From Watersipora subatra (taxonomy: Eukaryota > Bryozoa > Gymnolaemata > Cheilostomatida > Watersiporidae), in contig NC_088715.1 in assembly GCF_963576615.1 (NCBI RefSeq), positions 65,051,981 through 65,115,980 on the forward strand: a DNA stretch of 64,000 bases. The letters are read 5' to 3'. Below are positions 26,501-37,502 of this stretch, one piece after another. Below the pieces are notes generated by a model that was given only the letters and a program-made list of their open reading frames with translations, had not been told where the DNA came from and did not search any database. Made by a program: the position numbers and the translations under genes. Numbering within the stretch: the first letter of the stretch is position 1; every line of letters begins with the position of its first letter.

Positions 26501-29500
26501 CACAGTGAGTAGATGCACTAACCTGAGCCATAGTGAGTAGATGTATTAACCTGAGCCATAGTGAGTAGATGTACTAACCCGAGTCATAGTGAGTAGATGT
26601 ACTAACCCGAGTCACAGTGAGTAGATGTACTAACCTGAGTCACAGTGAGTAGATGCACTAACCTGAGTCACATTGAGTGAATGCACTAACCTGAGTCATG
26701 GTGCGTAGATGCACTAACCTGAGTCATAGTGAGTAGATGTACTAACCTGAGTCATAGTGAGTAGATGCACTAACCTGAGTCATAGTGAGCAGATGTACTA
26801 ACCTGAATCATAGTGAGTAGATGTACTAACCTGAGTCACAGTGAGTAGATGTACTAACCTGAGTTACAGTGAGTAGATGCACTAACCTGAGTCACATTGA
26901 GCAGATGCACTAACCTGAGTCATAGTGCGTAGATGCCCTAGCCTGAGTCACATTGAGCAGATGCACTAACCTGAGTCATAGTGAGTAGATGCACTAACCT
27001 GAGTCACAGTGAGTAGATGCACTAACCTAAGTCATAGTGAGTAGATGTACTAACCTGAGTCATAGTAGGTAGATGTACTAACCTGAGTCATAGTGAGTAG
27101 ATGCAATAACCTGAGTCCCAGTGAGTAGATGCACTAACCTGAGTCATAGCGAGTAGATGCACTAACCTGAGTCATAGTGAGTAGATGTACTAACCCGAGT
27201 CATAGTGAGTAGATGTACTAACCCGAGTCATAGTGAGTAGATGCACTAACCTGAGTCATAGTAAGTAGATGTACTAACCTGAGTCATGGTAAGTAGGTGA
27301 CAGGGGTTTGCCAACCATATGACTGTGCTTGTTGACAACTTATAACCAACTTCTACTCCGAATACAAGACACAATGCTGTCAACATCAACTGTCTTGTGA
27401 GAGATATCCGCCTATCTTCTACAGATAACAGAATATCCGCTTTATAATATGGGAAGGCATCAACTACATCACCTCATGATATATATTAAATCTTTTAAAA
27501 ATTTTTTAGGAGTTTTTATCAGAAAGTATTAATAATTTTTCTATCATTTGCTATCGTTTTTGATGTTGGAAAATCGACCAAACTTGATTGCAGTTAAAAA
27601 CACTCAGATCATGAAAAAGTGTGATTATGATGTCTCTAGTTGCTTTGAGACTGACAGAGTAGAGACGTGTAATACAGTAGCTTGAACACAGGAGCCAATC
27701 TCAACTATAGCCACTAGTGATGTCATTCCGCACGTATTTTTCTTCCAATTGATTTAACGGCGATGAAGTTTTGTGGATGTTAACCTTGACACATCCTGGC
27801 AGTCAGATAAACTCAAATACAAAAAACAATAGCAAATAATAGAAAAATACCGATACTTTTTGATGAAATATATTACAATTTCGTGTGGGTTTCGATCTTT
27901 GAACAGATGAATTTAAACAGAAGGTTAACTAATGAAGACATAAGACAAAGAGGACAGACATGAGTGCTGATGGAAGAGAACGGTTCGTGTGGGTTTCGAT
28001 CTTTGAACAGATGAATTTAAACAGAAGGTTAACTAATGAAGACATAAGACAAAGAGGACAGACATGAGTGCTGATGGAAGAGAACGGCCCTGTGGGTGTC
28101 ATGTACTGCCATTTAAGGCCAATGCAAACAAGCAAACAAGGTCAGAAGCCTCCAACTGTCATAGCTTATTGATCCACTGAGCACTCACAATTTTTGTACA
28201 AGACTAGCAGCGCTTATCGATTCAGCCAATGGGAGCTGCTTCCTATTGTCCCTCCGGTTGACAGCTCAGCTTGATTTAATTGCTAGGATTGTGGAAGCTA
28301 ACCAGATGTCTGAGAGCCGAACAAGTGATAATTGCGAGGCCAAACAAAAGTCAAAGGCGAAACCATTCTATCCAGTTCCAAAGAGATCAATAATAAACAT
28401 GCTTAGAGCGTTGCAGTCACGCCATACGATTCTAATTGAAAATCTGGCCATTGCTCGGGTGACCAGGGCCATCAGACTAGCTATGTATCGATCAAGAGGT
28501 AAAAATTCATAAGCAAGTCCGCCTTAACATAGATCCATTGCAAGTGGCAGCAGACGAAGTACTCGCCCTCTGTAGGGGCCATACGAGCCGCCCATCTGAG
28601 GGGGTTCTGAAGCACTAGGATGAAAGCTATGAAAGTATGGCGACACCTCTGTTAGTATAGAATGGGATCCAACCGGAGGCGGCTAATGATCGCTATGTGA
28701 AAAGTTTTTTAATACACTCAGGCTTCAGTCTTTGGATTTTCATGACTGAAAGCACACTTACAAAATGTTTGGAAACTTACTAAATTCAGCTATCCCACAA
28801 TGCATTTACTTTATACTCATTTGACCTCAAACCATGGCTAAATATGAAAATATATTTTCTATCTCACGGTTCTCTACACACAAGACTCTCGTAGAATCTG
28901 GTCTAAGAACCTGTTTTAAGAACCTTGCCCAAGTACCAGGTCTAAAAACCTGGACTAAAGTCTAAGAACCAGGTCTATCAACCAGGTCTATCAACTCGTT
29001 CTAAAACCTAGTCTAAGAACCCGGTCTAATCTAGTCATGCAATTAGTTTATAACACAGCTTCCATTGCTGATATAACTGTCAGTGACCTCCTATCGAGCT
29101 GATATGGCCCATCACCCCTGGTAGGAAACTCCTAACCTATGCCTATACGCACCAGAGAAATAAACACAGCCACAACTCACTAGACAGCTTAAAGATGATC
29201 TCCTGTCTAGGCAGCGATAATGATAGGTTTACAGAGTTTGGCAGGCAGGTCAGGAGGAGGCAAATCTACAGTTAGGTATTGAGTAAACAATATGAAAAGA
29301 TCTCTAGTTGTCAAAATCCTGGAATGCGAAGTTAACAGGTCGCAAGAGCTGAATAAACTTTCACAGACAACAATGGTGTGTAACATACCATAGTGATGAT
29401 GTGTAACATACCATAGTGATGGCATGTAACATACCATAGTGATGACGTGTAACATACCATAGTGATGACGTGTAACATACCATAGTGATGAGGTGTAACA

Positions 29501-32500
29501 TACCATAGTGATGACGTGTAACATACCATAGTGATGGCGTGTAACATACCATAGTGATGACGTGTAACATACCATAGTGATGACATGTAACATACCATAA
29601 TGATGACGTGTAACATACCATAGTGATGACCTGTAACATACCATAGTGATGACATGTGACATACCATAGTGATGACCTGTAACATACCATAGTGATGACG
29701 TGTAACATACCATAGTGATGACGTGTAACATACCATAGTGATGAGGTGTAACATACCATAGTGATGACGTGTAACATACCATAGTGATGGCGTGTAACAT
29801 ACCATAGTGATGACATGTAACATACCATAGTGATGACATGTAACATACCATAGTGATGACGTGTAACATACCATAGTGATGACGTGTAACATACCATAGT
29901 GATGAGGTGTAACATACCATAGTGATGACGTGTAACATACCATAGTGATGGCGTGTAACATACCATAGTGATGATGTGTAACATACCATAGTGATGACAT
30001 GTAACATACCATAATGATGACGTGTAACATACCATAGTGATGACCTGTAACATACCATAGTGATGACATGTAACATACCATAGTGATGACCTGTAACATA
30101 CCATAGTGATGACGTGTAACATACCATAGTGATGACGTGTAACATACCATAGTGATGAGGTGTAACATACCATAGTGATGACGTGTAACATACCATAGTG
30201 ATGGCGTGTAACATACCATAGTGATGACGTGTAACATACCATAGTGATGACATGTAACATACCATAATGATGACGTGTAACATACCATAGTGATGACCTG
30301 TAACATACCATAGTGATGACATGTAACATACCATAGTGATGACCTGTAACATACCATAGTGATGACGTGTAACATACCATAGTGATGATATGTAACATAC
30401 CATAGTGATGACGTGTAACATACCATAGTGATGACATGTAACATACCATAGTGATGATATGTAACATACCATAGTGATGACATGTAACATACCATAGTGA
30501 TGACATGTAACATACCATAGTGATGACCTGTAACATACCATAGTGATGCAGATCCATGTCTGTGCTGATATTACTCCAGCCGACGAATGTGAAGGTAAAG
30601 CTGATGAAAAGAGCAAAAATTGTCTCGGCAATCTTCTGTGAAGTTGGAATGAAGGCAACACACTCGGCACCACCAGTACCAGGAATTGAGAAGTTCACAC
30701 CCTACAACAGTGCAATCAGTGACATGAAAGGAGCAAAACAGTAGTGCAAACTTTCGCTCTTCATGGCCTGTTACAAATATTGAGCAGAAAGAACTTTTGT
30801 TAATGATTTGCATAGGGCCTCAGGCTAACTACTAACTGATAAACCAATCGTGTCAGACCATCAGAGCTGATAAGATACAGAGCTGTAACATAGCCTGTTT
30901 TCTTTAAATTCTTCTTAGCAGTTGCTAGTCTTGCTAGTTGAGAGTCAGGAAGTAAACAGGAAGCAAACAATGATGAACGGGTTTCAGGAGAAATCCTTAC
31001 AATGTAAAAGAATATATAAAGCAAGTCCTTAGCAAACTCGGATAAACATTCGGTGAACGGATGGCGATTTTATCACTAGCGATTGTTCAAATTTATGCAC
31101 AGAATATGAAAATCATGCGCGGTTTTTCATTTCAACTTTCATTTTACAATTTTACAGTAGACAAGCTGTGTTTTACAGTAGACAAGCTGCGTTTTACAGT
31201 AGACAAGCTGTGTTTTACAGTAGACAAGCTGTGTTTTATCGTAGTTAAGCTTGTCTGATTAAATGGAGCACAAATAAAAATTATAATACTCTGTTACATC
31301 GGGAGAAACACCATCTACCAGTTTGTGCATTGCACAGGCATGAATTTCTAGCGATGACTCCATATGCTATATGTTGTTCTGTCCAAATAGAATCTGTTTG
31401 GTCTATTTGGATAACCACACAGCTCTGCATCTCCCAAATAAGTTACAGTACAAAAATATAAATATCTAATAAATATCTTCCAACAGCACTCTATCTCTGA
31501 AAAGTGTGAAATGTTATAATAACTAGAGTGTTGGAATAGGTTAAAGTTACTTTTTATCAGGTTGATGTTTCTCTCTGGAGTCACGACAGGTCCGTTTCGT
31601 GCTTCCGAACTCTCAGATGACTGGTGGTGATACACCACCAGTCAACTGAAGAGTGCAGAAGCACGAAACAGACATGGAAACATCAACATGGAAAAATATA
31701 AGTAACTTTAACCTTTTCCAACACTATAGTTATTATAAACATATACAAATGTATATAATGTATATATAGTTACAGTTGGTGTCATACATGTTGCATTTAT
31801 GTAGTCTATGCTACTTTTGTGTCACAACAAGATCAAGTAAACATCATTACATGATGAAAAGGCACCAAATACATAAATGCAACACACCTTCTATGTAATT
31901 GTTCACTTGAGTTATTTGACAAATGTAAAGGTATGGCCACACGTAACTTTTGGTGCACAATTACATGTATTTTCGCTCAGATAGAACCTTTATAGATAGA
32001 ACGGTGTGGCTGTACCTTTATTCGAAATGGTAAAAATCTAGTCTTACATGGAACATTGTTACAGAGTGAAGGATGGGCATGACTGTTGCTGATTGATTAT
32101 AGAGGTCAAAAGTTGAATGGCAGCAAACCTATGGAGCATATCAGAGAGGGAAAGACAGTAGCGTATCTCGGTTAATCAAATGAACCAGCCTGTTCTCAGT
32201 AATGCTACCAGCATTGAGTCCGCAGGGTGGTGGTTAGCTTCCTAATTGGCCTGCCAAGTAGTTCACCTCTACATGTTGAATGGTATGGCAGCTAGCTTTG
32301 TAGCTTATTTGTTGGTGTACACATACATGTTTGCTACAGCTTCGTAAACCCCCAAGTAACTCATGCATCAAGTACTAATAAAGGCAATCCATCATTTATT
32401 TTGACGCCATCAAGCCGTTTGCACATGCGCTCATTCATGAAAAAGCCGCCATATTGGTAGGAAACCATCATTATTCTCTTATTCAATAGTATCGTTTGGT

Positions 32501-35500
32501 GTTGTTTTGATACTATAATGAAAAAATTGCAAACAAAAGCATCGTTTTCAAAAATTCATTGCAGAAGCTTCGTGTTTTTAATGATAGAAGTTGTCTATAG
32601 AGATGGCCGACAATGATAGAGTGACATTACGAAAAAACGAAGGATAGCGAATGAAGACTTCAGTGCTAAGGCTTGGTGTCAACCTTGGAAGAGGTGTGGC
32701 ATCAGCCTTGGAAGAGGTGTGGCATTAGCCTTGGAAGAGGTGTGGCATCAGCCTTGGAAGAGGTGTGGTATTAGCCTTGGAAGAGGTGTGGCATCAGCCT
32801 TGGAAGAGGTGTGGCATCAGCCTTGGAAGAGGTGTGGTATTAGCCTTGGAAGAGGTGTGGCATCAGCCTTGGAAGAGGCGTGGCATCAGCCTTGGAAGAG
32901 GCGTGGCATCAGCTCCCACCCATATACCCGAATGTGTAGGAATATGAACACCTCACATGCATCCAACCATATACCCCCTATGTGTAGGAATATGAACACC
33001 TCACATGCACCCAACCATATACCCTCATGTGTGTCGGAATATGAACACTTCACATGCACCCAACCATATACCCCCATGTGTAGGAATATGAACACCTCAC
33101 ATGCACCCAACCATATACCCCCATGTGTAGGAATATGAACACTTCACATGTACCCAACCATATACCTCCTATGTGTAGGAATATGAACACCTCACACGCA
33201 CCCAACCATATACCCCCATGTGTAGGAATATGAACACTTCACATGCACCCAACCATATACCCTCATGTGTAGGGGATATGAAAGTGCTTATAAACTTCAT
33301 TACCTGCTGTCCTACCAAATGCGTTCTTTTTCATCTTGAGAAAGAAACAACGCAAACAAAGAGGCTGGCAACTGAAGTCCTACAGTATCTATTTACAACA
33401 CAAGATGATATTGACAAGCTGTCTTCAGCTGTAATGATGCAGCACATATGCCCTAGCAGCTCCGATTATATATAAATATCAGTGTTTGTCTGTCGTCTGT
33501 AGTTGGTGTCCAGTTATAGCAATTACAATCTAAAACTGAATATTCTCTTCGCACTGGATTTGAAATTGGAACCTCGAGGTCTGCAGACAGGTGTACTAAA
33601 CCACTAAGCGATGTTGTCCTTACCATACTATAGAAAAATTGTGTGCATACTTACGCAACTCTCGGGCAAACACCATTGGCCAGCTTGATGTTATACGTAA
33701 CATCAAGATGGCTTCACAGCTCTTACTATAGTAAAGATTTAGACTGACTCAAAGTTACTAGATTAAGTTACTCAAGTTCATTGGGGAATTAATGTATCAC
33801 CTGTGCAACGACAGGCATTCAGTTAGTATATGTATATATTCTAGTAGTATCATACATGTTCTAGGACTGTCATATACGCTCTAGCACTGCCATATACGCT
33901 CTAGCAGTGTCATATATGCTCTAGCACTGCCATATACGCTCTGGCAGTGTCATATACGCTCTGGCACTGTCATATATGCTGTAGCACTGTCATATACACT
34001 CTAGCAGTGTCATATACGCTCTAGCACTGTCATATATGCTGTAGCAGTGTCATATACTCTCTGGCAGTGTCATATACGCACTGGCAATGTCATATACGCA
34101 CTGGCAATGTCATATACGCTCTGGTAGTGTCATATGCACTCTAGTACTGTCCTATACGCTCTGGCAGTGTCATATACGCTCTGGCACTGTCATATATGCT
34201 CTGGCACTGTCATATATGCTCTGGCAGTGTCATATACGCTCTGGCAGTGTCATATACGGCTATGAAAGAGTCATATTCATGTATTCAATATTGTTTGCGC
34301 TCCAGTACATGGCAGACACTGTTAATAAGCCAGGAGCACATCAGCTGAGTAGAGAACAAATGGTTTAATGACGCCCGCTCCGTGGATACCATGCAAAATG
34401 CCAAAGATTGGCAGAAATTCTCGGGAACCAGCTGAGTCTCAGCAAACAGCGGTGTTATTGTTTGACAGCCTCCGAAAGTACCCCACAATGGTTGGCAGCC
34501 TGATGAAGGTAATGAGTTTTTAGTTGCTTCCTGTGTGACAGCCAAGAGAATTCGCTCACGCAACAAATAAAGAAGACTGCCAGCTAATTCTGGCTCCAAA
34601 AGCACATGCTGAGTAAACCGACGAGTGATCTATGCTGCCATGCCGCTACGTGACCTATGCTGCCACGCTGCTATGTTTAGACTAAAACCAGCTTCATACT
34701 CAGTTGGAACTATAATGGGCAATGTTCGACTTATTGTCAGCAGCTATTCCTGGACTCTTGCTGATAGGTAGGTCTTCAGTATTGACATTGGAGCAAACAC
34801 TTGTTGTGCTACTAAAATCATGCACTACAAACATGGTCAGCCCCCACAATCAAAAACAACCTGCAATAATGAAGCTGTAAAATGCATTAAACCACCGTCT
34901 GTCCGCAGGACAAACTTTAAGATCAGCAGGTATTGAAGTCTATTTTCCATTTGATAAGATTAGTTGGTGCAAAGAGGGGATGAAAGGGCTCTTATGAACC
35001 AGCTGCAATGTTATTATACTTGGAGCGCTTGACAAATCCTAGCAGGTGTCTGGTGCCAAGCGCTATCCATGGATAAGAAACTAGACTAGAGCAACGATAT
35101 GCTACCAATGCAGGCTTCACCTGGTGGCCATAAGGTTTTCTAAGCCTAGTTGATATTCGAAGAGCAGTTAGCAGTAAAACAACCTTTCACTGCAGCCATG
35201 TTGACAATCAGATACTCTCTGTGACAGTAATTTGATCGGAGTTTTACATAATCTTGAAATGTTTATCGTCTATTTCTTGGGTTTGGGAACGAATTAGACA
35301 AAATATGGTGGACTCTTATAATCATACTCGATTCAACGTACAATAGTTTCAACATACAAAGTATGCAAATATATTGGGATGTACAGTGCACCCCAGCCAC
35401 ATGATATTAATTTGTTCCAGTGCTGGCATTGTATGACGAAAATGTAGTATAGTCTGGTATAAAAACCTATAGTAATTATCTAATGCAAACACCAGCTGGT

Positions 35501-37314
35501 AAAAATCATCAAAATTTTGTATATGTACTGCACATATCAAAAATCAATTACGAAATGGTATGTTAACCGTAGCAACTATAGTTACCTACAGCAACTTTAG
35601 TGTGTTTAATGGCTATGATCTGCAATAAAATGTAACATTACAATGTACTATGTGCAGTACATACCGTAGGGAGTTTTTACCTTCAAGACAGACATATTAC
35701 ATAAAATTTGAATTTAACTTAAATGAATTTAGCTTACTAAACACACACTTAAAGCTAAGTTTTAGTAAGTATTTAATATGTATTGTACTAAACTAAGCTT
35801 CGATTTTGTCATCATCTCAAATTTTATCACCGATATGTTTCCAGTTTCGTTTTCACTATAACTTATAACGAATAATGTTGAGCTGAGAAAGTGATTATCT
35901 TTTTCAGGCGTTGTGGGAGGGATTTCAGCGAATAGCATATTGGAGTCTTCGTTATTCTGACGTATTCAGCGCACCGACTGCCAAATTTTAATTTACAGAG
36001 AAACTTCTGTTGATGTCATATAGCAAAAAAATGTCATATGGCTGGGTGACAAAACATCGTAAGGTATAAACCCGTATCAAAGGTTAACCAAACCCGGGGG
36101 TACATCATAACCCGGGGGTGCACCGTATTAACTTGGTAAGACAGGTACTGCTGCGTCTCCAATATCTTACCTTCAAACCGACTTTGGAGTTTGACATAAA
36201 ATTCAAACATGATTATTTATGAGTGGTAGCCTGTGAACCAGCAGTTATGATTATTTATGAGTGGTACCGTTGAACCAGCAGTTAAGGTTTCACCTCTTTG
36301 AACTAGGACTTCACGATTTTTAAAAACCACTAAACAATTCCATATTGCAAATAGATGATAGACGATATATCGCGGCATTGTTATTAATGTTATTATATAA
36401 AAAAAAACTTGTGAATGTTTGTTAATATTCTTTTGTGGGTTTGACTTGAAAAGAAACTGTTTTGTGTTCTTGATAATAAAAGAATTTATATCATGAATGC
36501 CCAAGTGCACGGGGAAGGCCATGGAATAAGATTATTATAAAACTAGAAGGCCTGTGTTTTAGTTCCGGTATCGATCACTCTGAAAATCGTTCGGTGTGAG
36601 ATAAATCACCATTTAAATGGCGGCGATTTTCAAATCATCAAGCTTAAAAATAGCCCAACAATTAAATCGCCATATCGTTAACCTCTACTTTTAACAGCTG
36701 ATTTATCAACCCTTTTGTATGTAAATTGTTCCTTTTCATAGGTTAATCATTGACAATGTTCAAGTCATCTCTTCATGACTTGAAGAATAGCAGGACTGAT
36801 CGGTGACCAAAGGCTATTGCTGATTGGTGACCAAAGGCTATTGAAAATGTCTAATCATTATTATTATTATTGCAAAGGTAAGCCACTACTGCGGGGTACT
36901 TAAGGATAAGGAAGGCATGTCTTCGTGTAACAATAGAGTTATGATGAAATACTGTAGTAGGAGCTACATGTATCTATGGAATATGTATAACTTGAAAGGA
37001 AATTAGGCCAAACTGAATACTATAAGTACACAAATGTTAAAAGCTCAGGCTAAGCTTAGCCTCAGGCCAATCTTAGCCGTTTAATAACAATCAAAATATT
37101 CCAGAGTTTTTCGAGATCAATTATTTGAAAAGAAACGCCTCTCTGTACTCCCCTGACAATCTAACTTCTACAAAACGATCATATCTCTGTGCCAACACTA
37201 TTAAGTCACCTCTGGGATGAGAGATTATGCTAAAATGTACTCATATTATCTGAGAAATACCTTGACAAAGCCATCCCACAAGGTCACAGGTATGGGCATA
37301 GTCAGCGTCTCCAT
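17574..37314 (-). CDS. TMEM164: TMEM164 homologue, membrane acyltransferase (seven exons, complete)
   Basis: Minus-strand exons in order: 37314-37261, 30701-30539, 27418-27279, 25794-25678, 18797-18719, 18624-18524 and 17858-17574. All junctions are GT..AG and in phase, giving 312 residues; the human protein has 297. ATG at 37314 has a good context (AACATGG) with an upstream in-frame stop. Diagnostic phrases shared with vertebrate TMEM164: GTGGAEC near the N-terminus, [28 protein letters not shown] and [18 protein letters not shown]. Several hydrophobic segments fit a multi-pass ER/Golgi membrane protein. Human TMEM164 is reported to move acyl chains (C20:4) onto ether phospholipids using Cys123 and His181; the matching Cys112 (NPCH) and His170 (WVQH) are present. 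Introns 2 and 3 begin with minisatellites made from their own splice donors. The hydrophilic C-terminal tail is not conserved with human. Confidence 0.94.
18929..19130. repeat. 101-bp tandem duplication, GC-rich, possibly tRNA-like
   Basis: Two near-identical copies starting with ATATCCTGGCGGCGTGGCCC. A box-A-like phrase (GTGGTCAGTTAGGGCACTCGG) hints at a tRNA-derived SINE fragment, but no box B is clear. Confidence 0.75.
19135..20015. other. No feature seen (TMEM164 intron 5)
   Basis: AT-rich single-copy sequence. The + strand open frame at 19463-19699 (78 codons) has no recognisable motif and lies inside a TMEM164 intron. Confidence 0.4.
20019..20068. mobile_element. 50-bp miniature TIR hairpin flanked by TA
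   Basis: CTGTAAAACCTCTAAT and its inverse ATTAGAGGTTTTACGG form near-perfect arms around an 18-bp loop, flanked by TA on both sides. The same termini bound the 2.19-kb element at 54487-56673, so this is an extreme internal-deletion copy. Confidence 0.72.
21241..22940. repeat. 58-bp minisatellite, about 28 copies, higher-order structure
   Basis: The unit contains ACAGCTATAGATAGACATAC, CAGTTATAAATAGAGATACT and AGGAGTGGATACAGATGG. A shortened unit (GATAGAGATATTAGGAGTGG directly after the CTATA) recurs near 21650, 22100 and 22550, a spacing of about 450 bp, so blocks of about 8 units were duplicated. Confidence 0.95.
22965..24345. mobile_element. 1.4-kb foldback transposon with about 190-bp arms
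   Basis: The left arm (GTTAAAGAATAGAGAAAGCA onward) and the reverse complement of the right arm (ending at 24345) match for about 190 bp. Shared phrases include TTGACTGATGTTCTAAAAAA, AATCAAGGAGATTGACC and CAGCCAAACACAGGTCTACC. There is no convincing transposase; open frames inside are shadows. It lies in TMEM164 intron 4, next to the 58-bp array. Confidence 0.85.
24545..25579. mobile_element. TTAA-flanked foldback MITE (family A, copy 1)
   Basis: The TIR begins AGGTTTACTTGCAACAAAAT and continues over 120 bp; the right arm mirrors it. The left flank is TTAA; the right flank is TCAA, one substitution away. It contains three copies of a 66-bp repeat at 24952-25139. A second copy lies at 50654-51529 in the opposite orientation. 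TTAA target choice is typical of the piggyBac superfamily; no transposase is encoded. Confidence 0.85.
24952..25139. repeat. About 66-bp repeat, three copies, inside MITE A
   Basis: GGAGTGCATATCATCCTCTG followed by ATAAACATGAG and TTGGTCAACTGTGATAGTCC occurs three times. The MITE copy at 50654 has only one, in inverse orientation. Confidence 0.9.
26347..27285 (-). repeat. 28-bp splice-donor minisatellite, about 33 copies
   Basis: Read on the minus strand, the exon 27418-27279 ends CTACTTACCATGACTCAG and the donor GTTAGT follows. Each array unit is CTACTCACTATGACTCAG followed by GTTAGTACAT, so 16 of 18 exon-end bases and the donor are repeated. Most copies keep CAG/GTTAGT. The array takes up about 63% of the 1.48-kb intron 3 of TMEM164. 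Confidence 0.96.
27480..27880. mobile_element. Small TIR element (family C, copy 2)
   Basis: Arms TTTTTATCAGAAAGTATTAA.. (left, from about 27512) and the mirrored right arm (to about 27875) match those of the element at 9560-10400. About 0.4 kb and non-coding; the ends are approximate. TMEM164 intron 2. Confidence 0.68.
27880..28087. repeat. About 104-bp tandem duplication
   Basis: CGTGTGGGTTTCGATCTTTG and about 80 following bases occur twice in direct orientation. Confidence 0.9.
28090..29371. other. TMEM164 intron 2 sequence, nothing certain
   Basis: A + strand open frame at 28246-28512 (88 codons) lies opposite to TMEM164 and has no recognisable motif. The stretch 28915-29030 is a loose repeat of GGTCTAAGAACC. 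Otherwise single-copy. Confidence 0.4.
29372..30547 (-). repeat. 23-bp splice-donor minisatellite, about 50 copies
   Basis: On the minus strand the exon 30701-30539 ends CATCACTATG and the donor GTATGTTAC follows. The array unit is CATCACTATG/GTATGTTAC plus four variable bases (AGGT, ACGT, ATGT). Thus ten exon bases and the donor are repeated about 50 times, nearly all with an intact GTATGT. No frame contains a stop on this strand, so the exon's own frame runs 445 codons from the exon through the array to about 29361. TMEM164 intron 2. Confidence 0.97.
31147..31252. repeat. 21-bp repeat, 5 copies
   Basis: The unit is TTTTACAGTAGACAAGCTGT plus G. TMEM164 intron 1. Confidence 0.93.
31512..31745. 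mobile_element. Long palindromic hairpin element (about 110-bp arms)
   Basis: Left arm phrases (TAACTAGAGTGTTGGAA, GTTAAAGTTACTTTTTAT, TTGATGTTTC, CCGTTTCGTGCTTC, TGACTGGTGGT) recur as reverse complements in mirrored order to 31745, with a tiny loop at about 31630. This looks like a palindromic MITE; transcribed, it would be a long dsRNA hairpin. TMEM164 intron 1. Confidence 0.82.
32676..32913. repeat. 23-bp repeat, about 10 copies
   Basis: The unit is GGCATCAGCCTTGGAAGAGG plus TGT. TMEM164 intron 1; open frames through it are artefacts. Confidence 0.95.
32926..33285. repeat. 47-bp repeat, about 7.5 copies
   Basis: The unit contains ATATGAACACCTCACATGCA, CCCAACCATATACCCCCATG and TGTAGGA. 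It directly follows the 23-bp array. Confidence 0.95.
33545..33615 (-). mobile_element. tRNA-like SINE fragment
   Basis: On the minus strand a box-A-like CTTAGTGGTTTAGTACACC is followed, after a tRNA-like spacing, by a box-B-like GAGGTTCCAATTTCAAATCC. It does not fold into an intact tRNA by eye. Confidence 0.5.
33838..34259. repeat. 20-bp minisatellite, about 21 copies
   Basis: The unit is GTCATATACGCTCTGGCAGT with variants (CTAGCACT, ATGCTGTAG). TMEM164 intron 1. Confidence 0.95.
35382..36127. mobile_element. TA-flanked TIR element (family B, copy 1)
   Basis: It starts TA/CAGTGCACCCC and ends GGGGTGCACC-G/TA, with the ends inverted. The interior matches 50321-52133 over hundreds of bases (CAACTATAGTTACCTACAGC, TTTAGCTTACTAAACACACA, TTTCAGGCGTTGTG). 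TA duplication with CAGT termini is typical of Tc1/mariner-type MITEs. Non-coding. It provides the uninterrupted version of the site where a MITE A is inserted at 50654. Confidence 0.8.
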
Positions 37315-37417
37315 GTTAATTGTAAGGTAGGCCTCCGTGGGTCTCTGGTGAGATTTGAGACAGCTCCACGTGCCCAAAGTTCAGTCCCAAAAGGCAGCAG
37401 TAATTGTCAAGTTGCAT

Positions 37418-37502
37418 AAAGGTGAATATAGATCACTAGGGCTCTACAATATACAATTTAAAGGTGAGTATAGATCACTAGGACTCTACAATACACAATT
37501 TG
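37418..37502. repeat. 41-bp tandem duplication and nearby TA microsatellite
   Basis: AAAGGTGAATATAGATCACT and following bases occur twice; (TA)n follows at 37530-37552. This is just upstream of the TMEM164 start codon, so it may be in its promoter or 5' leader. Confidence 0.85.

Noticed and set aside
33265..33475. + strand open frame after the 47-bp array
   Set aside because: Reads out of a repeat, no homologue recognised, opposite strand to TMEM164 whose intron contains it.
34285..34608. 107-codon minus-strand open frame
   Set aside because: Inside TMEM164 intron 1, ends in a stop and cannot join the flanking exons; no recognised motif.
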